Below are positions 1-5,495 of a DNA stretch of 6,219 bases, one piece after another. Origin of the DNA: an uncultured Erysipelotrichaceae bacterium (GTDB lineage: Bacteria > Bacillota_I > Bacilli_A > Acholeplasmatales > Anaeroplasmataceae); the NCBI GenBank assembly GCA_902796895.1, contig CADBQV010000205.1:1-6219 (forward strand), written 5' to 3'. Both the position numbers and the translations under genes were made by a program. The notes under the pieces are model-generated. The model worked only from the letters and a program-made list of their open reading frames with translations. It had not been told where the DNA came from and searched no databases. The stretch's first letter is position 1, and the number at the start of each line of letters is the position of its first letter.

Positions 1-394
1 CAGTATATACTAATGCAAATCCTTCTTCTAATGTGAAGAATACTGCACCCTTTGGATCATAATTATATTTTGTAACATCCTTATCAGGATTGTAAGGAAC
101 TGTTACTTTTAAATCAGGGTTAGTAATATGTGTATAACCAATAATTTCCTTACCCTTTAATACTACTTGAATATCAATATAGTTTTCATGATTTTCAAAA
201 AAACATTCTTCAAGTGGTCTTGCTACATATGTATCTCTATTTGCGTATACATTTGTACCATCTACTACTGTTTTTCCTTTAGGTAAATTAAGCATTCCTT
301 CAATACCTAAAGATTCCATCCAATTAATCGCAGTATCGATATTTTTTGCAATACCTTTATAACGATATAAATCGGCTAATTTTCCAACTATCAT
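1..394 (-). CDS. YhcH/YjgK/YiaL family protein (DUF386), 3' end cut by the window edge
   Basis: The translation from the ATG at 394-392 gives 131 residues and is still open at the left edge. Family members are about 150 residues, so roughly the last 20 are missing. The family signature is at residues 62-87: E62-E-C, F-E67-x-H69, then YIDIQ (72-76), followed by a G-x-E and an IGY. These are small cupin-like beta-barrel proteins; E67, H69 and D74 are the likely metal or substrate ligands, by analogy with the family. E. coli relatives sit in sialic acid (YhcH) and diketogulonate (YiaL) operons and are thought to isomerise or anomerise sugars, but the exact reaction is not settled. The gene starts 18 nt after the kdgK stop, with a good ribosome binding site AAGGAG at 402-407 and a 7-nt spacer. 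It is therefore the third gene of the eda-kdgK operon, and a role on a sugar acid or its precursor is inferred. The usual C-terminal His-containing motif lies outside the window and cannot be checked. Confidence 0.88.
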   Translation of the reverse strand, partial: MIVGKLADLYRYKGIAKNIDTAINWMESLGIEGMLNLPKGKTVVDGTNVYANRDTYVARPLEECFFENHENYIDIQVVLKGKEIIGYTHITNPDLKVTVPYNPDKDVTKYNYDPKGAVFFTLEEGFALVYT

Positions 395-412
395 TTTTAA
401 TCTCCTTAAATT

Positions 413-1450
413 TTATCTAACTACTTCTGCACTACCATTTGCAGCCATAAATGTTTCTATATCTTCACAAGAGAATGTTGAAGCATCACCATAAATTGTA
501 TGCTTTAATACTGATGTTGAAAGACCATATCTAACTGCATATTTTGGATCATTATAATCTTTTAATAAACCATGAATAACACCTGATGCAAATGCATCAC
601 CGCCACCAATTCTATCATAAATATTGAAACGAATTGGATCTGTTAATTCCCATGATAAATCATTACCATCTAATTTGAAATAGTAACCAGCTAGTGAATT
701 ATCTGTAGCAGTATATACTACACGATCTGTACCAAATATATAATGTAGGTTATATTTTCTTATCATCTTAGGGAAAACATTTCTTCTCTTTTCTGATAAT
801 GTAGTTCCTGTAAAGTCTTTATCTAATTCGATTTCCAAGATAGTATTAGCATCATAGAAGCTTGCAAATACTATATCTACATAATTCATAAATTCTTTAT
901 AAACAGGTCTAGCTTCTTCTACAGTCCATAATCTTGAACGATAGTTAAAGTCAAAACTAATAGGTACATTATACTTTTTGGCTTCTTTTACTGCTCTTAA
1001 AGCAACTTTTCTTACTCTTTCACCTAAAGCTAATGTTATTCCTGATAAATGGAACCATGTTGCATCTTTAAATATTTCTTCCCAATTAAATTCATCTTCT
1101 TGAATTCTTGTTATAGCAGAGTGCTTACGGTTATAAATAACCTTTGAAGATCTACCACCAAAACCAGTTTCAAGGAAATAAATACCAATTGTTGTAGAAC
1201 CTCTTACAACATAATCTGTATTAACACCATTTGATAATAAATGAGTTATTGCTCCATCACCAAGTTGATTAGGTGGAAGCTTAGACATGAAATATGTCTT
1301 ATGTCCCATATGAGATAATGCGACAGCAACATTTGCTTCTCCTCCACCATAATTAACTACAAATGAATGAGTTTGATTAATTGTTGCATAATCTGGCGTA
1401 GATAATCTCATCATTATTTCGCCAAATGTAATAATTTTTTCTTTTTTCAT
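413..1450 (-). CDS. kdgK: 2-keto-3-deoxygluconate kinase (PfkB/ribokinase family)
   Basis: This cytoplasmic sugar kinase transfers phosphate from ATP to 2-keto-3-deoxygluconate (KDG), giving KDPG, the substrate of the aldolase encoded just upstream. The 345-residue length is normal for the family. The N-terminal motif ITFGEIMMRLS (7-17) and the glycine-rich GGGEANVAVALSHMG (35-49) form the sugar-binding side of the PfkB fold. DFNYR at 167-171 is typical of KDG kinases. The C-terminal PfkB signature DRIGGGDAFASG (279-290) holds the anion hole and the catalytic base D285. The GGGD form, rather than GAGD, is usual in KdgK. The start is fixed by the conserved GEIMMRLS close behind the first Met. 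The gap to the eda stop is 47 nt and contains only a weak GGG-type ribosome binding site (AATGGGTTTGATATAAA before the ATG), so translation may depend partly on upstream readthrough of the same mRNA. A fructokinase or other PfkB sugar kinase is the alternative, but the eda neighbour argues for KDG. Confidence 0.93.
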   Translation of the reverse strand: MKKEKIITFGEIMMRLSTPDYATINQTHSFVVNYGGGEANVAVALSHMGHKTYFMSKLPPNQLGDGAITHLLSNGVNTDYVVRGSTTIGIYFLETGFGGRSSKVIYNRKHSAITRIQEDEFNWEEIFKDATWFHLSGITLALGERVRKVALRAVKEAKKYNVPISFDFNYRSRLWTVEEARPVYKEFMNYVDIVFASFYDANTILEIELDKDFTGTTLSEKRRNVFPKMIRKYNLHYIFGTDRVVYTATDNSLAGYYFKLDGNDLSWELTDPIRFNIYDRIGGGDAFASGVIHGLLKDYNDPKYAVRYGLSTSVLKHTIYGDASTFSCEDIETFMAANGSAEVVR

Positions 1451-1497
1451 TTTATATCAAACCCATTTTCAATTTATTTAAATTCTGATATTTTAAA

Positions 1498-2151
1498 TTA
1501 TTTTTTCATTTCTGCTCTAGCTTTAGCAACTGCTTCAACATATTGTCTAGCTCTTTCAGTTGTTAATTCTAGATTTCCTTCAGTAGCAGGTTTAGTCATA
1601 TGAGAACCTGAAGAAATAGCTACTGCACCAGCTTTAATCCAGTCAGCTGCGTTTTCAAGGTTAACTCCTCCTGAAGGCATTAAGTTAGCATAAGGGATAG
1701 GTCCTTTTACATCCTTAATGAAAGCAGGTCCTAGCATATCGCCAGGGAATACTTTAATTACATCACTACCATATTCCATAGCTGTTACAATTTCTTTAAT
1801 TGTTTGAGTTCCAGGTACGTAAGGTACTTGGTATCTGTTACATAATAATGCAACTTCTGTGTTGAATGATGGTGCAACAATAAATTCTGCACCAGCTAAA
1901 ATTGCTGCTCTAGCAGTTTCAGGATCTAATACTGATCCAGCACCTACAACTAATTTAGAAGCAGGAATTTCTTTCTTTAAAGCTCTAATAACACTGTCAG
2001 CACCAGGTACTGTGAATGTAACTTCGATAGCTTCTACACCACCGTCAGTACAAGCTTTTGCGATATTAATTGCTTCTTGTTCAGATTTAGCACGAACAAC
2101 AGCAACTACACCAACTTTTGCAATTCTGTTTAAAACATCAAATTTTTTCAT
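1498..2151 (-). CDS. eda: KDPG/KHG aldolase (2-dehydro-3-deoxy-phosphogluconate aldolase)
   Basis: This is a class I (Schiff-base) aldolase that splits 2-keto-3-deoxy-6-phosphogluconate into pyruvate and glyceraldehyde 3-phosphate; many members also cleave 4-hydroxy-2-oxoglutarate. The 217 residues form a single TIM barrel of normal length (E. coli Eda has 213). Visible active-site elements are R20 in VVRAKS, E43 in AIEVTF (the general acid/base glutamate), the GAGSV turn (70-74), APSF (93-96), the Schiff-base lysine K133 in IKVFPG (132-137) and the phosphate-binding PSGGVN (159-164). GAGSV replaces the more common GAGTV, a conservative change. The start is supported by a GAGGG ribosome binding site at 2163-2167, with a rather long 11-nt spacer. 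It is the first gene of the operon, about 48 nt downstream of the predicted transcription start, and is followed by kdgK. Bacillus literature uses kdgA for the same function. I see no 6-phosphogluconate dehydratase here, so use in hexuronate breakdown rather than a full Entner-Doudoroff pathway cannot be decided from this window. Confidence 0.95.
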   Translation of the reverse strand: MKKFDVLNRIAKVGVVAVVRAKSEQEAINIAKACTDGGVEAIEVTFTVPGADSVIRALKKEIPASKLVVGAGSVLDPETARAAILAGAEFIVAPSFNTEVALLCNRYQVPYVPGTQTIKEIVTAMEYGSDVIKVFPGDMLGPAFIKDVKGPIPYANLMPSGGVNLENAADWIKAGAVAISSGSHMTKPATEGNLELTTERARQYVEAVAKARAEMKK

Positions 2152-2181
2152 ATTTTAAATTACCCTCTTTCTCTTATATAT

Positions 2182-2194
2182 TTTTTGACAAAAA
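2182..2194. promoter_or_regulatory. Pseudo-palindrome TTTTTG-T-CAAAAA just after the eda transcription start (candidate operator)
   Basis: On the minus strand TTTTTG-T-CAAAAA is centred at 2188, about +12 from the predicted start, a classic repressor position. The symmetry continues outward as TATA on both sides if one extra A is allowed on the downstream arm. Related sequence occurs as TTGACAAAA at the -35 box (2235-2227), in inverted orientation to this site, and as TTTTG-TGT-CAAAA at 2287-2275. No regulator can be named from sequence alone. Confidence 0.35.
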
Positions 2195-2206
2195 TATACT
2201 ATTATT

Positions 2207-2235
2207 ATTATAAATTGAATTAAATGTTTTGTCAA
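2207..2235 (-). promoter_or_regulatory. Vegetative (sigma-A/sigma-70) promoter of the eda-kdgK-yhcH operon
   Basis: On the minus strand the -35 is TTGACA (2235-2230) and the -10 is TATAAT (2212-2207). Both match consensus perfectly and are separated by exactly 17 bp. Transcription would start near 2200, giving a 5' leader of about 48 nt before the eda ATG. A promoter this strong on a catabolic operon makes sense if it is held down by a repressor, and operator-like palindromes lie on both sides. Confidence 0.88.
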
Positions 2236-2239
2236 TTAT

Positions 2240-2258
2240 AGTTATATATTATATAACT
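2240..2258. promoter_or_regulatory. 19-bp perfect palindrome just upstream of the eda -35 (candidate operator)
   Basis: The minus strand reads AGTTATAT-AAT-ATATAACT, two perfect 8-nt arms around a 3-nt centre. It ends 4 bp upstream of the -35 box and is centred near -49 relative to the predicted start. The size and symmetry fit the binding site of a dimeric regulator, but no regulator gene is present in the window. The A+T-rich background means some palindromes arise by chance, so the confidence is moderate. Confidence 0.4.
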
Positions 2259-2306
2259 TAATTAAAATTTTAGATTTTGACACAAAAATGGCATAAATTG
2301 TATATC

Positions 2307-2342
2307 AAAAAAATAAAAACTCCTAATGCAATTTAGGAGTTT
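2307..2342 (-). terminator. Intrinsic terminator downstream of secA
   Basis: A perfect 10-bp stem pairs 2333-2342 with 2317-2326 (AAACTCCTAA and TTAGGAGTTT on the plus strand), around a 6-nt loop. On the minus strand it is followed by TT-A-TTTTTTT (2316-2307). It begins 7 nt after the secA stop codon. Plus-strand sequence after the stem is not U-rich, so the terminator works mainly for secA transcripts and separates secA from the eda operon. Confidence 0.9.
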
Positions 2343-2349
2343 AAATCAT

Positions 2350-4956
2350 TTATTGTCTTCTTAAGCCATGACAGAATTTGAATTTTCTTCCGCTTCCACA
2401 AGGACATGGATCGTTAGGACCAACATTTACAAATGGATTATTCTTTTCACTATTTACAACTGGCTTTCCTGCATTAGTTGTACTTAAATCTTGGTTAGTA
2501 GATAAGCTCTTTAATTCATCCTTTTGTTCTTGTTGTCTTTGAATTCTTACTCTAGCATGCATTGCTGTAATGAATATTTCTTCATTCATTCTTCTATTTA
2601 AATCTTGGAACTTCTTATATCCTTCTCTTTGATATAATTCAAGTGGATCTTGATTTGCATAGCTTTGTAGATGAATACCATGTCTAAAGCCTGCCATATC
2701 ATCGATATGCTCTCTCCAATTTTTATCAAGAATAGGAAGAATTATTCTCTTTATAAACATCATGATGTTATTTTCAATAAAATTAGGATCATCAATTAAT
2801 TGTTGTTCAGGAACAATTTCTTTTAAATCTTCTCTTAATTTATTCATTCTTGAATCAAATAATTCACAAACCTTATCATAAATATATTTAATGATATCTT
2901 GGTCATCATCATAATCCTTTATGACATTTACATCTAAGATGTCTTCACCTATTAATCTTTCATTGAATAATTTAGTAAGCTTTTCATCATCGAATTTTTC
3001 AGGCATTTCCATGAATTCGCCAACTTTATTTTCAATTGCGATTTTTAAGATTGATTTTAAAACCTCATCAAGTTTTTCTGCTTTAACAACTTGTTGACGT
3101 TCTGCATAGAATGTTTCTCTTTGTCTTCTGATTACATCATCATATTTTAAGATATTTTTACGTGAATCGTAGTTAATACCTTCAATCTTTGTTTGAGCCA
3201 TTGTAATCATTTTAACAAGCATCTTGCTTTCAAGTGGTTTAGTTTCATCATCATCATTCATCATACGAATGATTGTTGCAAGTCTATTTTTAAATGATTC
3301 ACCACCGAATCTTACCATCAATTCATCTTCTGTAGATAAGAAGAATCTTGAATAACCTGGGTCACCTTGACGACCAGCACGTCCACGTAACTGATTATCA
3401 ATACGACGTGATTCAAATCTTTCAGTACCAAGTACTGCAAGACCACCTAATTCTTTTACACCAGGTCCAAGCTTAATATCGGTACCACGTCCAGCCATGT
3501 TTGTAGATATTGTAATTGCTCCAAGCTCACCAGCATGTGATACAATTTCTGCTTCACGTGCGTTATTCTTAGCATTTAAGACTTCGTGAGGAAGACCAAT
3601 TTTTTCTAACATTTCATGTAATAATTCTGAAGTTTCAACATTTGCAGTACCAACTAAGATTGGTTGACCTTTTTCATGTCTTTGTCTAATATCTTCAACT
3701 AAAGCATTAAATTTAAATTCAGGAGTTAAGAATACTAAATCAGGAGCATCATTTCTAATAACAGGACGGTTTGTAGGAACTTCTACAACATACATGTTAT
3801 AAATATCTCTAAATTCTTCTTCCTCAGTTTTTGCAGTACCTGTCATACCTGCTAATTTCTTATACATTCTAAAGAAATTTTGGTATGTAATAGTTGCAAC
3901 TGTAATAGTTTCCTTTTTAATTTCAACGCCTTCTTTAGCTTCAAGAGCTTGATGTAGGCCTTCACTAAATTGACGACCCTTTAAAATACGACCAGTAGAT
4001 TGATCAACGATTAATACTTCGCCCTCATCAGAAACTACATATTCTTTTCCGTTTGCGAAAATATATACAGCCTTTAAGGCATTATTAATTCTATGAACTA
4101 ATGTAACATGTTCAATATCATATAAGTTTTCAACTTTAAAATATCTTTCTGCTTTATTAACACCTTGAGGAGTTAATACGATAGTTCTTGATTCTTCATC
4201 AATTGTAAAATCGTCTTCATTTTTTAATGTTTTAACAAATCTATCTGCTCTTTCATATAAACCATTATCATCCTTTGTAGGACCAGATATGATAAGTGGT
4301 GTTCTTGCATCATCAATTAAAATTGAGTCAACCTCATCGATGATAGCGAAATTTAATCCCTTAAGCTGAGTAACTTCCTCAAAATTAGGAACCATATTAT
4401 CTCTTAAATAGTCAAAGCCTAATTCAGAGTTTGTTGAATAAATGATATCACATGAATAAACTTCTCTTTTTTGTTGTCTATCAAGTTCACGTAAATTTAA
4501 TCCTACAGTTAAACCCATAAAACGATAAATATCACCGATAGGACCTTCAGTTTCTCTTCCTGCTAGGTATTCGTTTACTGTAACAATATGAACACCCTCA
4601 CCTGATAAGGCATTTAAATAAGCAGGGAATACACCTGTTAATGTTTTACCTTCACCAGTTTTCATTTCAGCAATATTACCACCATGAATAGCTATCGCAC
4701 CTACAAGCTGAACAAAATAAGCTTTCATACCTGTAACACGATAAGCTGCTTCTCTTACTGCAGCATATGCTTCAACTAATATATCGTCTAATGTTTTACC
4801 ATTTTTTAGTAATTCTTTAAAATAATTTGTTTTTGCTTTTAATTCGTCATCAGAAAGCTTAGACATTACATCATCTAAGGCCATTATTTTTTTGGCAATT
4901 TTTTCACATCTTTTTTCTTCTTTTCTTCCTGAATCAAACAATTTTGCTAATCCCAT
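2350..4956 (-). CDS. secA: Preprotein translocase ATPase SecA
   Basis: SecA is the motor that drives unfolded secretory proteins through the SecYEG channel at the inner face of the cytoplasmic membrane. All domains are present over 868 residues. NBD1 carries Walker A MKTGEGKT (98-105, K104) and Walker B IIDEVD (205-210), followed by SILIDDARTPLIISG (211-225). The preprotein cross-linking insertion falls at about 226-355, and ITYQNFFRMYKKLAGMTGTA (356-375) marks re-entry into the motor core. NBD2 has TNMAGRGTDI (485-494) and the arginine-finger motif GRAGRQGD (525-532). The scaffold and wing domains follow, with NWREHIDDM (746-754). A polar linker (about 805-845) leads to a SEC-C zinc motif with C851, C853, C862 and H863, which usually contacts SecB-like partners or the ribosome. 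VNEYLAGRETE (127-137) and YSTNSELGF (173-181) differ from the commoner VNDYLA.RDAE and YGTNNEFGF. The ATG start fits the family's MGL opening; an in-frame TAG lies five codons upstream. The gene looks like a single unit with its own promoter and terminator. prfB, a frequent downstream neighbour in Bacilli, is absent. Confidence 0.98.
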   Translation of the reverse strand: MGLAKLFDSGRKEEKRCEKIAKKIMALDDVMSKLSDDELKAKTNYFKELLKNGKTLDDILVEAYAAVREAAYRVTGMKAYFVQLVGAIAIHGGNIAEMKTGEGKTLTGVFPAYLNALSGEGVHIVTVNEYLAGRETEGPIGDIYRFMGLTVGLNLRELDRQQKREVYSCDIIYSTNSELGFDYLRDNMVPNFEEVTQLKGLNFAIIDEVDSILIDDARTPLIISGPTKDDNGLYERADRFVKTLKNEDDFTIDEESRTIVLTPQGVNKAERYFKVENLYDIEHVTLVHRINNALKAVYIFANGKEYVVSDEGEVLIVDQSTGRILKGRQFSEGLHQALEAKEGVEIKKETITVATITYQNFFRMYKKLAGMTGTAKTEEEEFRDIYNMYVVEVPTNRPVIRNDAPDLVFLTPEFKFNALVEDIRQRHEKGQPILVGTANVETSELLHEMLEKIGLPHEVLNAKNNAREAEIVSHAGELGAITISTNMAGRGTDIKLGPGVKELGGLAVLGTERFESRRIDNQLRGRAGRQGDPGYSRFFLSTEDELMVRFGGESFKNRLATIIRMMNDDDETKPLESKMLVKMITMAQTKIEGINYDSRKNILKYDDVIRRQRETFYAERQQVVKAEKLDEVLKSILKIAIENKVGEFMEMPEKFDDEKLTKLFNERLIGEDILDVNVIKDYDDDQDIIKYIYDKVCELFDSRMNKLREDLKEIVPEQQLIDDPNFIENNIMMFIKRIILPILDKNWREHIDDMAGFRHGIHLQSYANQDPLELYQREGYKKFQDLNRRMNEEIFITAMHARVRIQRQQEQKDELKSLSTNQDLSTTNAGKPVVNSEKNNPFVNVGPNDPCPCGSGRKFKFCHGLRRQ

Positions 4957-4970
4957 ATTAATACCAAACT

Positions 4971-4990
4971 AAAGAATAGTTATATCCTTT
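4971..4990 (-). promoter_or_regulatory. Leader hairpin covering the best ribosome-binding-like sequence of secA
   Basis: In the secA leader, AAAGGATA (4990-4983) can pair with TATTCTTT (4978-4971) around a UAAC loop: 8 bp including one G-U. The AAAGGA is the strongest Shine-Dalgarno-like stretch in the leader but ends 28 nt before the ATG, too far for normal use. Closer to the start there is only a weak TTTGGT. The hairpin is A/U rich and of modest stability, so a regulatory role is only a suggestion. Confidence 0.25.
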
Positions 4991-4996
4991 CTAAAA

Positions 4997-5024
4997 ATAA
5001 TACATATCAATGTTTATTTTACAA
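4997..5024 (-). promoter_or_regulatory. Probable sigma-A promoter of secA
   Basis: On the minus strand TTGTAA (5024-5019) and TATTAT (5002-4997) are separated by 16 bp, about 40 bp upstream of the secA ATG. Two or more mismatches to consensus and an A+T-rich background leave the exact boxes uncertain. A promoter is needed here because the rnpB terminator lies just upstream. Confidence 0.5.
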
Positions 5025-5042
5025 TAAAAAATTGCTTTTTTC

Positions 5043-5061
5043 AATAAAATATAATTTTATT
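5043..5061. repeat. A+T-only palindrome between the rnpB terminator and the secA promoter
   Basis: The plus strand reads AATAAAAT-ATA-ATTTTATT, perfect 8-nt arms around a 3-nt centre. It can be extended by TTC/GAA if one bulged T is allowed. It lies about 20 bp upstream of the proposed secA -35. Neither strand has a U-tract after it, so it is not a terminator. Chance in A+T-rich spacer DNA is a fair explanation. Confidence 0.25.
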
Positions 5062-5069
5062 TGAAAAGG

Positions 5070-5093
5070 AAAAAAAAGAGGACCGAGGTCCTC
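5070..5093 (-). terminator. Intrinsic terminator of rnpB
   Basis: The minus strand reads GAGGAC-CTCG-GTCCTC (5093-5078), extendable by two G-U pairs, followed directly by eight Ts (5077-5070). It abuts the 3' strand of helix P1 of the RNase P RNA, so the primary transcript needs little or no trimming beyond removal of this hairpin. Confidence 0.92.
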
Positions 5094-5424
5094 CCTAGTT
5101 GCCTATAAGCCATGTTCTGTATTAGGTAATCATTTATCTACGAATAAATCGTCCGTTTTCATCTTCATTTTGACTCCAACGATTCCCCTACCAAATTTGG
5201 GTTTCTAGCTTGTGGGGTTTACCAACGTTTCATTTTAATCTTTCGATTAAACTCGTCTCTGTGGCACTTTATGGAATAAATCATATCATAAGACTTAGAT
5301 TATCTTCCGCCGTCACCAAAAGGTGCCTAGCCTTATTTATTAAACTAGCGCAAACACTACAATCATCTCAGATTGTGCTAGCATGGACTTTCCTAACATT
5401 TCTGCTCGATTACCAGGCTTCCAT
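5094..5424 (-). ncRNA. rnpB: RNase P RNA, Bacillus (B) type, compact form
   Basis: This is the catalytic RNA that, with the RnpA protein, removes the 5' leader from tRNA precursors. Conserved blocks on the minus strand are AGGAAAGTCCATGCT (5394-5380), the B-type loop GAAACCCAAATTTGGTAGGG within 5205-5183, AAAGTGCCACAGAGACGA just before P12, and ACAGAACATGGCTTATAGG (5120-5102). P2 pairs GGTAATC (5414-5408) with GATTACC (5131-5125). P12 is TTTAATC-GAAA-GATTAAA (5251-5234). P1 can form from TGG-AA-GCCT (5423-5415) and AGGC-AA-CTA (5104-5096), with a tandem A-A mismatch. P3 shrinks to AGCA-GAAA-TGTT. Only TAAT separates the P2 3' strand from the conserved ACAGAAC, so P19 seems absent. The estimated length of about 330 nt is shorter than the roughly 400 nt of B. 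subtilis. Ends are approximate: 5' from promoter spacing and P1, 3' from P1. No protein reading frame here looks real. Confidence 0.95.
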
Positions 5425-5428
5425 AAAT

Positions 5429-5456
5429 ATTTTATCAAAAAATAATTAATTTACAA
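5429..5456 (-). promoter_or_regulatory. Promoter of rnpB with extended -10
   Basis: On the minus strand the -35 is TTGTAA (5456-5451), the spacer is 16 bp, and the -10 is TAAAAT (5434-5429), preceded by TGA to make an extended TGnTAAAAT element. The expected start 6-7 nt downstream falls at 5422-5423, exactly where the 5' strand of helix P1 begins. This agreement supports both calls. Confidence 0.75.
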
Positions 5457-5457
5457 G

Positions 5458-5491
5458 AAAAATTTTAGGGATATGAATTAACATATCCCTA
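5458..5491 (-). terminator. Stem-loop terminator downstream of pnp
   Basis: A perfect 10-bp stem (5482-5491 with 5466-5475, TAGGGATATG/CATATCCCTA) has a 6-nt loop and begins 4 nt after the pnp stop codon. On the minus strand it is followed by AAA and then TTTTT-C-TT, so the U-tract is short and displaced from the stem. It may terminate imperfectly or act as a 3' stabilising hairpin, letting some pnp transcripts read into rnpB. Confidence 0.65.
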
Positions 5492-5495
5492 CTTA

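Noticed and set aside
1859..2158. 99-codon open frame on the plus strand
   Set aside because: It is antisense to the well-supported eda gene. Its alanine/serine-rich composition is what the reverse complement of eda codons produces.
2152..2206. Possible riboswitch or attenuator in the eda leader
   Set aside because: The leader is only about 48 nt, nearly all A/T, with no terminator-antiterminator pair. The only symmetry is the short operator-like TTTTTG/CAAAAA element.
2152..2349. Catabolite-response (cre) site near the eda promoter
   Set aside because: No sequence resembling the CcpA consensus was seen on either strand around the promoter.
5210..5449. 79-codon open frame on the plus strand starting MWGLPTFHF
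   Set aside because: It lies antisense to the RNase P RNA and its promoter and has no recognisable protein features; its openness follows from the structured RNA gene on the other strand.
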